Below are positions 9,845 through 17,790 of a stretch of 64,000 nt of DNA, piece by piece. The DNA comes from Streptomyces bungoensis. GTDB lineage: Bacteria > Actinomycetota > Actinomycetes > Streptomycetales > Streptomycetaceae. The notes beneath the pieces are model-generated. The model saw only the letters and a program-made list of their open reading frames with translations, made no database searches and was not told the origin of the DNA. The position numbers were made by a program, and so were the translations under genes. Each line of letters starts with the position of its first letter. Position 1 is the stretch's first letter. The stretch lies in the NCBI RefSeq assembly GCF_001514215.1, contig NZ_KQ948851.1:739434-803433 (forward strand). Direction: 5' to 3'.

Positions 9845-10471
9845 GTGAGTATTGAGGGAGTGGGGCGCTGGGTGCCGGCTCGTCCCGAAGATCTAGCTGT
9901 CATGTTCGCTGCGGCCGACTTCCCGTGGTGGATCGCTGGCGGGTACGCGATCGAACTCGCCGTCGGCCGTGAGCTACGCCCGCACGGCGATCTCGATGTC
10001 CTCGTCCTCCGACGGGACCAAGCTCGCGTGCGCGATCTCTTGACCGACTGGGACCTGTACGTGGCGGACCCACCTGGCATGGGTCGGCTGCGCCCGTGGC
10101 GTTCTGGGGAGACTCTTCAGCCGCCCCTCCACGACACCTGGTGCCGACGCACGCCTGAGGCACCCTGGTCCGTGCAGCTCATGCTGGACGAGGCGGAGGG
10201 CACCCATTGGGTCTCTCGGCGTACCCCACGGATCCGGCTTCCGATCGAGCGGTTGGGACGAAGAAGCGGGACTGGTATCCCCTACCTGGCGCCCGAGGTG
10301 CAGCTCTACTACAAGGCGAAGGCGACACGGGAGAAGGATGAGACAGACTTCGAAGCGGTACTGCCGCTGCTCGGCGAACCTCAACGCATTTGGTTGGCGA
10401 ACGCCATCGCAGTAACCGTGCCGGACCACCCATGGCGGCAGCGTCTTACGCCACCGGACGCACACAAATGA
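9845..10471 (+). CDS. Aminoglycoside/lincosamide nucleotidyltransferase-like protein
   Basis: A protein of 208 residues, GTG start after GGACAG. The N-terminal pattern WIAGGYAIELAVGRELRPHG followed by DLDVLVLRRDQ is the ANT/Lnu nucleotidyltransferase signature, with DLD as the metal-binding acids. A later KAKATREKDETDFEAVLP is also typical. It would transfer AMP to a hydroxyl of a small molecule, but the substrate cannot be told. It sits just downstream of aspS (71 bp) and may share its promoter. Confidence in the fold is high; in any resistance role, low. Confidence 0.75.
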   Translation: MSIEGVGRWVPARPEDLAVMFAAADFPWWIAGGYAIELAVGRELRPHGDLDVLVLRRDQARVRDLLTDWDLYVADPPGMGRLRPWRSGETLQPPLHDTWCRRTPEAPWSVQLMLDEAEGTHWVSRRTPRIRLPIERLGRRSGTGIPYLAPEVQLYYKAKATREKDETDFEAVLPLLGEPQRIWLANAIAVTVPDHPWRQRLTPPDAHK

Positions 10472-10510
10472 GACGTCGGCCGCCGAGCGCGGTCCGCGGG
10501 AGACACGAAG

Positions 10511-10594
10511 GTGGCACGAGAGTTATACAACCTGAAGCCCTGGCACTCCATGAGTGAACACTTGGTCGACGAGGCAATGGCGACGCCACGCTAA
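10511..10594 (+). CDS. Possible 27-residue ORF
   Basis: It has a GTG start with GGGAG about 10 nt upstream and reads ARELYNLKPWHSMSEHLVDE in its centre, which looks more like protein than noise. No relatives are recognised. It may be a fragment of a larger gene. Confidence 0.25.
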   Translation: MARELYNLKPWHSMSEHLVDEAMATPR

Positions 10595-10712
10595 CCAACC
10601 GCAGGCAGATCAGGCCGATTTCAGTGTCCACGACCAGTTCCTTAGCTCGTCGGGAGGGCGGTCTGATTACCCGAAGCTGCCTCGTCCTCCGTCCGCAGCA
10701 CGCACCGAGGTG

Positions 10713-11126
10713 TTACCGGCTCAGTGCGGCGTCGAGATATACCTGCACCGCGTCGAAGAGGCCATATGGCACGTACGCGGGAATCTGGGCATGCCGGACC
10801 CATGCCACCTCAGCCAGTTCATCGTCGTCCGCCACGTAAGGAGCGCCGGACTCTACGACACAGGCCACGTAGGTCATCTTCCGGCCAGTCTTGGGGTGAA
10901 CCCGTTCTCCGAGGACCTTGAGAGCGGTCACCTCCATGCCGACCTCTTCGCTCGTCTCTCGCACGGCTGCTTGCTCAGGGGTCTCCGTCCCGTCGATCTC
11001 GCCCGCCGGGAACTGCCAAGACAGTTGACCTTCCGCGACCCGGCGGCGAACCATGAGCACGGCGCCGTCCTGTACCACGATCGCGGCTGCGATGCCCGGT
11101 CGCTCTTGTGCCGTTTGCTCGGTCAT
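10713..11126 (-). CDS. Nudix hydrolase
   Basis: A protein of 137 residues; ATG preceded by GGAGGAAGACGT, a strong ribosome site. The Nudix box is complete (G-x5-E in GEIDGTE, then RETSEEVGM), and the fold ends with a VYLD helix. It resembles MutT-type enzymes that hydrolyse nucleoside triphosphates, but the substrate is unknown. Its ATG overlaps the stop of a short upstream remnant (ATGA), so it was once translationally coupled to a gene now disrupted by the 11.19-12.87 kb element. Confidence 0.88.
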   Translation of the reverse strand: MTEQTAQERPGIAAAIVVQDGAVLMVRRRVAEGQLSWQFPAGEIDGTETPEQAAVRETSEEVGMEVTALKVLGERVHPKTGRKMTYVACVVESGAPYVADDDELAEVAWVRHAQIPAYVPYGLFDAVQVYLDAALSR

Positions 11127-11179
11127 ACGTCTTCCTCCAGTGCTGCCAGCATCGGCGGGTAGATCGTGTCGACGGACAT
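11123..11179 (-). pseudogene. C-terminal tail of a disrupted gene
   Basis: An 18-codon frame, SVDTIYPPMLAALEEDV, ends in a TGA overlapping the Nudix ATG. Upstream the frame runs into an inverted-repeat end at 11188. The tail looks like the end of a normal protein. The upstream part may be the degraded frame at 12.87-13.2 kb on the other side of the element, which would make this a gene split by an insertion. Confidence 0.4.
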
Positions 11180-11187
11180 GAAGCGGC

Positions 11188-12871
11188 CCTGTAGGTTTTC
11201 AGATCCCGTGTCATTTTCTCAGTCGCGATGTCATGTGACTGGCCGAACTGACACGGGATTGAGAATCGCTGGCCACTGCCGTCACTCGTTTGAGGACTCC
11301 GTTGCCAGCGGGATACCGCACAGCGGGCAGCCGTTTGCGTGGTCGTCCTGACAGACGTAGCCGATGGCGCCATCCACGCACCATTCGGCGGCCTCCTCGG
11401 ACAGCAGGTCGGGCCCGGCAAGGAGCAGCCGACGAAATTCCGTGGTGTCCGCAATGTCGGCCGGCCGGTTGGTGAACCACTCGTCGAACCAAGGCTTGTC
11501 CCGGTGTATGCGCCAGTGCGCATTCTCCCGGTCGTCGACAGCCGTAAGGAACCGATCGACGATGCGCCCCCAACTCGGTGCTCCGAACCAGCCGTTGTCG
11601 AACGCGCACAAGGATTCGACCAGGGTTCGCAGACCGAACTCCTTCTCGCTAAGGCAGTACCTTCGCCCCCATGAGATCGCGACCTGTGCCATCTCCGCGA
11701 GTTCTACGCGCGGATCATCCTCGTGTGCCGGGTCGTCAGGGTTGTGGCAGGCCAGCCCGAGCTCGAGCACAGACTGCCCGGTCGGTAGAACCCGGGACGG
11801 GTTGACGATCGCGAGACCGAGACCGATCCAGTCGACATGGTCGAACGACAGCATCGAGCGCACGAGTCGGGTGGTTGCCGCGTTGATCCGCATCATTGTG
11901 CCGTCGTGCAGCGGACTCTTCCCGGCATGCCAGTTCTCGACGGGTGTGTTGCGCCACACGGCGAGCGTGATGCGGGTGGCAGCGAGCCACAGCAGGGCGT
12001 CGTCGTCGAGGTGCCCGAACCGCTTGGCGCACTCCTGGGCGCCGTAGGTGATCAACTCTTCCGGTTTCGGCCACCTGTGGCTGTCGGGCCCTTCAGGCCC
12101 TTCAGGCGCGTACTCGTAGTCATCGGCGTACTCGTCGAGGATCGCGCTCAACTCGGCTGCGCTGTAAGCCTCGCTGTACTCGGAGCTGTCCGGCTCCTCG
12201 ACGGTGTACATGTCGTGGTCCCAGGAGACGTACACGTCGCCCCAGAGCACGACGTCATCGCACTCGTTGGCGTTGTCCGTCACAACCGGCCTGATGGTGA
12301 TCGGGGCAGTACGCCCGTCGGTTCGCTCGCCGTCCTTCTCGGCGGCCCATGCGGTGATGACCCCGAGCGGCTTCGGAAGGAGAGGACCGACCTCGGTGAT
12401 GCTGAACGGCTCGTCGTCGTCATCGGTGTCGAACCGGCTGTTGACGAACGCGACCGCCTCGGAGGGCGTGCTGACGATGGACTGGCTACCACTCTCGTTG
12501 TCAACCACTCGCCACAACGCGCTGTTCTTCACGATGCTCTCCGATCGCGGTGAGTGCACCCGGGGCGGGTGCGATGCGCCGGGTCGCTCGGCACTGACTC
12601 CAATTATGGGCTGATCAACCCGTCCGTAGTCCCGCAGGCGCTTGTCAGCGACGACGCTCGGGACGTTCGTGTGCAACGAAGGTGTGTGAGTGGGTGGAAC
12701 GGATGGTTGCCGATGCAGGTTCGTGACGCCCCGGGCCGCGTTGCAGCCTGCTGGACAGCCTGAGGAAATGACACCGATCTGAGACAGCCGCCTGCCGACA
12801 CAACGTGAGACTCAAGGGAAATATCCAGGTCACAGGGTCGGCGCCTGACACTGAAATTGAGAACCTACAGG
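11188..12871. mobile_element. Segment bounded by 26-bp imperfect inverted repeats
   Basis: The left end (11188-11213) begins CCTGTAGGTTTTCA and ends GTGTCA. The right end (12846-12871), read on the opposite strand, begins CCTGTAGGTTCTCA and also ends GTGTCA. About 20 of 26 positions match. A third related end, TGACACGGGATTGAGAA, lies at about 11250-11266 and forms an 11-bp perfect inverted repeat with the left end. The segment has no transposase; it carries one gene of unknown function. No clear target duplication is seen. It may be a non-autonomous element or a scar of nested insertion sequences. Confidence 0.45.
11282..12532 (-). CDS. Unidentified acidic protein, C-terminal CPLC motif
   Basis: A protein of 416 residues from a GTG preceded by GGAGAG 4 nt upstream; an open frame continues 48 codons further but looks non-coding. 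The N-terminal third is acidic and carries short low-complexity runs. The centre has LTLAVWRNTPVENWHAG and the C-terminus a CPLCGIPLA motif that could bind zinc with nearby Cys/His. No known family is recognised. It is the only gene in the segment with inverted-repeat ends. It is soluble by sequence. Confidence 0.65.
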   Translation of the reverse strand: MKNSALWRVVDNESGSQSIVSTPSEAVAFVNSRFDTDDDDEPFSITEVGPLLPKPLGVITAWAAEKDGERTDGRTAPITIRPVVTDNANECDDVVLWGDVYVSWDHDMYTVEEPDSSEYSEAYSAAELSAILDEYADDYEYAPEGPEGPDSHRWPKPEELITYGAQECAKRFGHLDDDALLWLAATRITLAVWRNTPVENWHAGKSPLHDGTMMRINAATTRLVRSMLSFDHVDWIGLGLAIVNPSRVLPTGQSVLELGLACHNPDDPAHEDDPRVELAEMAQVAISWGRRYCLSEKEFGLRTLVESLCAFDNGWFGAPSWGRIVDRFLTAVDDRENAHWRIHRDKPWFDEWFTNRPADIADTTEFRRLLLAGPDLLSEEAAEWCVDGAIGYVCQDDHANGCPLCGIPLATESSNE

Positions 12872-13230
12872 CCCGCCGCATTCTTCGCCACCCAAGCCGC
12901 TCTTCAACCGCATCATTGTTCGTTGCGTCCCCTGCCAGGTACACGCAGTGGACACCCGTCGCCGGATGGATCCGCTCAACCAGACCGCGCCGTACAGCAC
13001 AGCACACGCCCGTCTAATCCAGCGTCTCGCCGGCCGTCGCGGTCCCTCCTGCCGCAGATCATCCCGCCGCAGCTGTTCCTGGCTCCGTAGAGGGGGGAAG
13101 TTGCCGCAACCGACCTCGTCCTTGGCGAATGCCAGGCGCTCCGCCTCTTCCCACTCGATCAACTGCCGCACAGGATGCCGCACATCACCCACTACATTAA
13201 TCAACTTACGGGTGCTTTCACCTGACGGCA
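12872..13230 (-). pseudogene. Degraded protein-coding remnant
   Basis: Minus-strand frames here read like protein in pieces: VRHPVRQLIEWEEAERLAFA around 13150-13090, then, in another frame, VERIHPATGVHCVYLAGD around 12985-12930. Stops and frame changes separate them. They may be the upstream part of the gene whose tail is at 11123-11179. Family unknown. A non-coding reading is also possible. Confidence 0.3.
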
Positions 13231-13269
13231 GGTCGCCCCTACCCCACAGCGAGGGCCCAAGGAGTCCAG

Positions 13270-14124
13270 ATGACGCTCTCTTCGCCTGGTGCACGGGCCG
13301 TGGACTTGCGTGTTGAGCCGGTTGATGACGTTCTCGAACACGTGGAGCGGTCCCTTCAAATGCAGTTGGTCCGTGACACCGTGGTGTGCAAGCGGCGCTC
13401 GGTTGGGGGGCGGACGGACCGTGGAACGTGGGTGAGGGTTGAGCGGCGCAGCTTCGACCGGATCGGAGCACAGGGCTGGAACGGCACCGAGGCCGCAGCG
13501 GTCTTGCATGGAGTGTCTATGCCGAAGTGGTACGCGGGGCTGGCGTGGCGCGAGCGGGACGAGCCGGTGATGTGGCGGGCAGACGAAATGGTGCTGGTCA
13601 CCGCCCCGCCCGTTGGGCAAGCCGCTCTGGTGATCGAGGATCCTCAACTGTCGGACGGCTGGTGGGCGGCACTCAATGCTTCGCTGGACGCACTCGCCGC
13701 GCAGCGCACGCACCGCCTCGCCACTCCGGACACAGAGACGGCCACCCAGGAACTGGTGACTGGGACGATCCGAGCAGTCTTCCCCGAAGTAGACGCCACC
13801 GTGGATGAGTGGACGCCGGCACATGCGGATCTGACGTGGGCGAACGTGACCGGGCGCGAGTTCTGCATCATCGATTGGGAGGATTGGGGGATGGCGCCGC
13901 GCGGACTGGACGCGGCCACCCTCTGGGGGAACTCCCTCGCCGTCCCTGCCCTGGCACAACGAGTGTGGGCGGAGCGTCGGCCAGACCTGGAGAGCAGGTC
14001 TGGCCGGCTGATGGCCCTGTTCTTCTGTGCGAAGGTCGTAGGGCCGCACGCCCATCCCCAGGATCCCCGCTTGGAGCCCGCCCGGGAGGAGGCGGCGCGG
14101 CTCATCGCCGAGCTTCACTCCTGA
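13270..14124 (+). CDS. Phosphotransferase-like protein
   Basis: A protein of 284 residues; ATG preceded by AAGGAG. The C-terminal half has the APH-type catalytic loop PAHADLTWANV near residue 185 and IIDWEDWGMAPRG near 200. The N-terminal lobe is short. It is clearly related to the intact protein at 18673-19527 (GHGDLHWGNL, LLDWERWGL). Next to it is the tail of an aldo/keto reductase, the same partner as in the second locus, so this may be the remains of a duplicated cluster. The substrate is unknown; a kinase-like role in tailoring or resistance is inferred. Confidence 0.65.
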   Translation: MTLSSPGARAVDLRVEPVDDVLEHVERSLQMQLVRDTVVCKRRSVGGRTDRGTWVRVERRSFDRIGAQGWNGTEAAAVLHGVSMPKWYAGLAWRERDEPVMWRADEMVLVTAPPVGQAALVIEDPQLSDGWWAALNASLDALAAQRTHRLATPDTETATQELVTGTIRAVFPEVDATVDEWTPAHADLTWANVTGREFCIIDWEDWGMAPRGLDAATLWGNSLAVPALAQRVWAERRPDLESRSGRLMALFFCAKVVGPHAHPQDPRLEPAREEAARLIAELHS

Positions 14125-14300
14125 CGGCGGTTGCGCAGGAGGCTGCGGTAGTGGCGGACGGCCTCCTCGTCCACCGCGAAGCTCTGGGCGTTGGTCAGCT
14201 CTCGCAGGTGGTCGGGGTTGTCCGTGCCGACCGCTACCGCGTTCACGGGCGGGAGGTGGTAGGCGGCCCTGAAGGCAGCCTGCACCGGGGTGGCCTGCTG
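14115..14300 (-). pseudogene. C-terminal fragment of an aldo/keto reductase
   Basis: About 58 codons read like the end of an aldo/keto reductase: AYHLPPVNAVAVGTDNPDHL followed by a closing helix. The frame loses similarity upstream of about 14300, and the catalytic Asp-Tyr-Lys-His part is absent. It ends inside the phosphotransferase-like gene on the other strand (10-bp overlap). It is probably a leftover from a rearrangement. Confidence 0.6.
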
Positions 14301-14394
14301 CCGGGAGCAGGTAGGACGGGGTCCCTCAGTCAGCCCCCGCACCCTGCCGCTCCTCTTCCTCCCCTTCGGCTGCGCCCCTCCGGCCGCATGGGTT

Positions 14395-14429
14395 TATGCG
14401 AGGACACGCATAGTCGTGTTCGTGCATAG
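14395..14429 (+). promoter_or_regulatory. Candidate operator: GCATA repeats
   Basis: TATGCG and CGCATA form an inverted repeat (14395-14412), and GCATAG recurs at 14424-14429. The stretch lies 70 bp before the regulator gene set, where an XRE protein could bind. No experimental consensus is known to me for this subgroup. Confidence 0.3.
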
Positions 14430-14499
14430 ACGCTGCGCCCCGCCCCCTCTAACGTCATGGGCAGGCGGCCCAATCGGGGTCAGAGCAAGGGGGTTTGGC

Positions 14500-14709
14500 A
14501 TGTCCGAGCGTTCGGCACTCACCCGGCTCACGGGCAATGGCAACGGCGAGTGCGGAGAGAAGGACTGCCCGAACGTGTACCGCACGGCCGCGGGGTCGTT
14601 CGTGGTGCAGGGTGACGTGTCCGACGCCTTCACCCCGCCCGCCGGGGAAGGGCTTGTGGAAATCCCGGAGGCGGTTCTCAGGGAGGCGTTCCGTGCACTT
14701 GGATGGTGA
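14500..14709 (+). CDS. Small protein of the DUF6879/XRE set
   Basis: A protein of 69 residues; ATG after AAGGGGG. It has a paired-Cys segment CGEKDCPNVY and a turn-rich C-terminus. It overlaps the next gene by 17 bp. Small acidic proteins commonly precede DUF6879 and Scr1-like XRE genes in Streptomyces, probably as interacting partners. No function is proven. Confidence 0.6.
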   Translation: MSERSALTRLTGNGNGECGEKDCPNVYRTAAGSFVVQGDVSDAFTPPAGEGLVEIPEAVLREAFRALGW

Positions 14710-15208
14710 CGCCTGGAACGACTGCTTCGATTCCATGGAGCGTGAGGCGTGGAGGCTGGAGACGCTGCCCGTCTACACCATGCCCCAGGAAGCGGAGAAG
14801 TTGAAGCGATTCCTCGCCGGGGAGAAGTCGCCGGACGATTACACATCGGCCTGGATGGATGAGGTCCGGCAGTGGGCCTCAGAAGGAAAGAGAGTCGGCA
14901 GGGTGCACGTCGTGACCCGCCCGCTCTCGGACTACCTTCGGTTCGAATTCGAGTACTACTACCGGCACCACGTGAAGGCGGGCGAGGATATCCGTATCCT
15001 CGACCTCACCGACCGGGAGAACCCGGGACTTCCAGATCAGGACTTCTGGATGTTCGACGAGTCCAAGGTGGTCCTGATGAACTACCGGGCGGACGGGACA
15101 CAGATAAACCGGGAGCTGTACGAGGGCGACCCGGAGCCCTACCGGCAGTGGAAGCGGATTGCCATTGCTAAATCCGTGCCGTTCCTGGAGTACGTGAGCA
15201 GCGGGTGA
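14693..15208 (+). CDS. DUF6879 family protein
   Basis: A protein of 171 residues from a GTG with GGGAGG 6 nt upstream. It has the family pattern: an N-terminal ATP-free helical region with FDSMEREAWRLET, VTRPLSDYLRFEFEYYY in the middle, and DFWMFDESKVVLMNY near the C-terminus. DUF6879 proteins pair with XRE/DUF5753 regulators in actinomycetes; they probably modulate the regulator. The GTGA overlap with the next gene shows tight coupling. Confidence 0.8.
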   Translation: MHLDGDAWNDCFDSMEREAWRLETLPVYTMPQEAEKLKRFLAGEKSPDDYTSAWMDEVRQWASEGKRVGRVHVVTRPLSDYLRFEFEYYYRHHVKAGEDIRILDLTDRENPGLPDQDFWMFDESKVVLMNYRADGTQINRELYEGDPEPYRQWKRIAIAKSVPFLEYVSSG

Positions 15209-16038
15209 CGTTCGATCCTGAGCAGCTCGGGCAGCCGAAACAGGAACTGGCGGCCCTGCTGAAAGAACTACGCAAGCGAGCCGGCCTCACTGGGGACCGG
15301 CTCGCTCGGCGTTGCAACATGTCCCAATCGAAGATCAGTCGGATCGAGAATGGGAAAGTTCAGCCGAGTCTGCTGGATCTGGAAAGGATCCTCCGGGCCG
15401 TGGTGGCTCCACCCGAGGTCATCGAGGAGGTCGTTGCCCTCGCGAGGCTGGCCAACACCGAATGGCAAGACCTGCGCTCGCTCCGGCGTAGGGGCCTGGA
15501 GAAGAAGCAGACTGAACTTGCCGCCCTTGAATCCTCGTCCACGGAGTTCCGCTTCTTCCTGCTCTCGATGATTACAGGACTGCTGTCCACCCCTGAGTAC
15601 ATCCGCGCCAGCCTTGCCCATTCTCCGGCCGATGTCACTAAGACGATCGCGAGGAAGCTGGAGCGGCAGGAGGTTCTTTACGACACGAAGAAGCGGTTCA
15701 CTTTCATTCTCACCGAGCAGGCTGTGAGGTGGCCACTCCTGCCCCCGGCTGCGATGGCGATGCAGATTGACCGGCTGGCCTCACTGACCCACCTTGCGAA
15801 CGTGAAGCTCGGCGTCATCCCCATCGCGGGATACAAGCCCATGGCTCCGATGGACACCTTCACCATCTATGACGACACCCTGGCCACCGTGGAGAACACC
15901 ACCGGTGTCGTGATCCTGAGAGATCCACGTGACATCGAAATGCACTTGGAACTGTTCTCCACGCTTGAGGGTTATGCGCTGTTCGGGGACGAAGTGCGAG
16001 CCTTGTTGGCGGAGTGGTCCGCCGCCTGCCGTTCATGA
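15205..16038 (+). CDS. XRE regulator with DUF5753 (Scr1-like)
   Basis: A protein of 277 residues. The N-terminal helix-turn-helix (about residues 12-65) reads GDRLARRCNMSQSKISRIEN; the C-terminal DUF5753 sensor domain follows from about residue 95 (FLLSMITGLLSTPEYIRASL). Such proteins regulate development and nearby antibiotic or signalling genes. It is transcribed with the DUF6879 gene and lies 410 bp upstream of the peptide/JmjC operon, so control of that operon is plausible but unproven. Confidence 0.88.
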   Translation: MTFDPEQLGQPKQELAALLKELRKRAGLTGDRLARRCNMSQSKISRIENGKVQPSLLDLERILRAVVAPPEVIEEVVALARLANTEWQDLRSLRRRGLEKKQTELAALESSSTEFRFFLLSMITGLLSTPEYIRASLAHSPADVTKTIARKLERQEVLYDTKKRFTFILTEQAVRWPLLPPAAMAMQIDRLASLTHLANVKLGVIPIAGYKPMAPMDTFTIYDDTLATVENTTGVVILRDPRDIEMHLELFSTLEGYALFGDEVRALLAEWSAACRS

Positions 16039-16450
16039 TCTTTAGTCCATGACGGGAAAGAACTACACAGCCGTCGCTTTGTAGGCCAATGATTTCCCCC
16101 ATGGCAGCGACCGGGCGAAACGAAAAGTGGGTCCGCTACGGCGTGGGGTGGCGGCTGGGGTACCGGCGGAGGTTCGGCCCTGACGCTGGTGTGCGCTCAT
16201 GACGACCGGGTGCATGACTCTCCGGGTGTCATACGACGGGGGCCGGATGTACGACTCGGTGCGCATGGTGCGGGTGAACCACCGCAACGCAGTGATCTCG
16301 GGTTCGCCGACCAAGTCCCCGCCGTGCGGGTGCCCGCGGTGCACAGGGCGCCCATCGTCGCCAAGGTCGGCGTCCGCCGCGCTCGTCGCTGTCCCTTTGC
16401 TTCCTGCCGGAATCCCGGTGGGAGTCCCCGAGAAGAGAGAGGTAAGTCCG
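16039..16450. other. Intergenic region before the peptide/JmjC operon
   Basis: Nothing convincing is encoded in 412 bases. An in-frame extension upstream of the 45-residue peptide (from 16199) reads like noise and has no ribosome site. A minus-strand frame reads DDGRPVHRGHPHGG, but lacks a start context. The operon promoter should lie here; no clear -10/-35 pair was found. Confidence 0.4.
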
Positions 16451-16588
16451 ATGGTGGAAGAGAACACCACGTCGGCCGCCCCCGAGGGGGGTGGACTGCT
16501 CGTCGCGAAGCGGAAGATCGTGGCCGCGCGCACGCGTGCCGAGCAGGAGTCGGACGTCAGCAGTGGCCGTTCCGACGGCAACGACTGA
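16451..16588 (+). CDS. 45-residue peptide, possible modified-peptide precursor
   Basis: It has an ATG with AGAGAGG 8 nt upstream and a stop 14 bp before the JmjC oxygenase. The peptide has an acidic N-terminus (MVEENTT), a GGG stretch, a basic central segment LLVAKRKIVAARTR and an acidic serine-rich end. No Cys is present, so it is not a lanthipeptide precursor. Position at the head of an oxygenase/reductase/kinase-like operon is what suggests a precursor. No relatives are recognised. Confidence 0.5.
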   Translation: MVEENTTSAAPEGGGLLVAKRKIVAARTRAEQESDVSSGRSDGND

Positions 16589-16602
16589 CGGGAGCGCCCA
16601 CG

Positions 16603-17790
16603 TTGCGTGATGCAGCCTCGTGGGCGGGGCGGCTGGGCGGGGACAGGTTCCTCGCCCAGACGTACCACCGCTCGTACGCGCACTTCCCCGGGGTCGCCGA
16701 CGTGGCGGGTCTGTTCTCCTGGGACGACCTGAACCGGATCATTGCCACGCAGCGGCTGGAGCCGCCCCGGCTGCGCCTGTCGGCTGACGGCGAGATGGTG
16801 CCGCTGCACCGCTACGCGATCCCGACAACGAACCGCCGCGCGGTCACCTGGTCCCGTATCCAGCCGTCCGACTTCCACGCCCAGCTCAGGGACGGGGCGT
16901 CGCTGGTCCTCGACGCGGTGGAGAAGATCCACCCCGCCGTGGGGGCGGCTGCGGAGGGGCTGGAACGCTTCCTCGGGACTTCCGTGCAGGCCAACGTGTA
17001 CGCCTCGTGGACCGAGCGGGAGGGCTTTGGCCGGCATTGGGACGACCACGATGTCGTCGTGGTGCAACTGCATGGCTCGAAGCGGTGGCGCCTGTGGGGG
17101 ATGACCCGTGAGGCGCCCACCTTCCGGGACGTGGAGTCGCCGGAGGAGCCAGAGGGCGACCCGGTGGCGGACCTCGTTCTGTCCCCGGGTGACGTGCTCT
17201 ACCTGCCGCGCGGGTGGTGGCACTCGGTCACTGCCGATCAGGGGACGGAATCCCTTCACCTCACGTTCGGCATGGTCCCGCACACCGGCGCTGACCTGAT
17301 GCTGTGGGTCGTCGATCAGCTCCGGGCGTCCCTCGCGCTGCGCCGGGACATCCCGCGCTTCGGCTCGCTGGCGGAACAGTCGGACTTCATCGACGCCGTA
17401 CGACGTGAGGTGGCCGACATGATGGCGGACCCCCGCCTCGTGGAGCGGTGGGCGGAGTCGATCGACACGACAGACCTGGGCCACGCGATTCCGTCCCTGC
17501 CCTACGTGGACGGACTCCCCGCACGGAGAGAGATCACGGTCAAGCTCACCGCTCCGAGAGGTCGCCTGACGGCCAACCGCGAACAGGGCACGGTCACCTT
17601 CTCCGCGGCGGGTACCGCGTGGGACTTCGCTGAGTCCGCGGCGCCCGCGCTGGGCACGCTGCTGACCAACCAGCCGACCACGCTGGGGGAGGTGGCCGAC
17701 TCCGCCGGGCTTGAGGTCAAGGAGGTGGCCGAACTGGTCTCCGTCCTCATCGACGGCCACGCCGTCGCAGTCGTGGGGACGGCGCTGTGA
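16603..17790 (+). CDS. JmjC/cupin_4 oxygenase (RoxA-like)
   Basis: About 395 residues from TTG 16603 with GGGAG upstream. The iron/2-oxoglutarate site is visible as HWDDHD near residue 144 (H-x-D) and GGWWHSVT near 205 (distal His). A helical middle and a C-terminal winged-helix (LGEVADSAGLEVKEVAELVS) match the architecture of bacterial ribosomal oxygenases of the RoxA/YcfD type (about 370-390 residues). Those hydroxylate Arg in a ribosomal protein. In this operon the adjacent basic peptide could be the substrate, which is inference. It overlaps the next gene by 4 nt. Confidence 0.8.
   Translation: MRDAASWAGRLGGDRFLAQTYHRSYAHFPGVADVAGLFSWDDLNRIIATQRLEPPRLRLSADGEMVPLHRYAIPTTNRRAVTWSRIQPSDFHAQLRDGASLVLDAVEKIHPAVGAAAEGLERFLGTSVQANVYASWTEREGFGRHWDDHDVVVVQLHGSKRWRLWGMTREAPTFRDVESPEEPEGDPVADLVLSPGDVLYLPRGWWHSVTADQGTESLHLTFGMVPHTGADLMLWVVDQLRASLALRRDIPRFGSLAEQSDFIDAVRREVADMMADPRLVERWAESIDTTDLGHAIPSLPYVDGLPARREITVKLTAPRGRLTANREQGTVTFSAAGTAWDFAESAAPALGTLLTNQPTTLGEVADSAGLEVKEVAELVSVLIDGHAVAVVGTAL

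Noticed and set aside
10554..11162. Plus-strand frame of 202 codons across the Nudix at 10.7 kb
   Set aside because: The minus frame carries a complete Nudix box and strong ribosome site.
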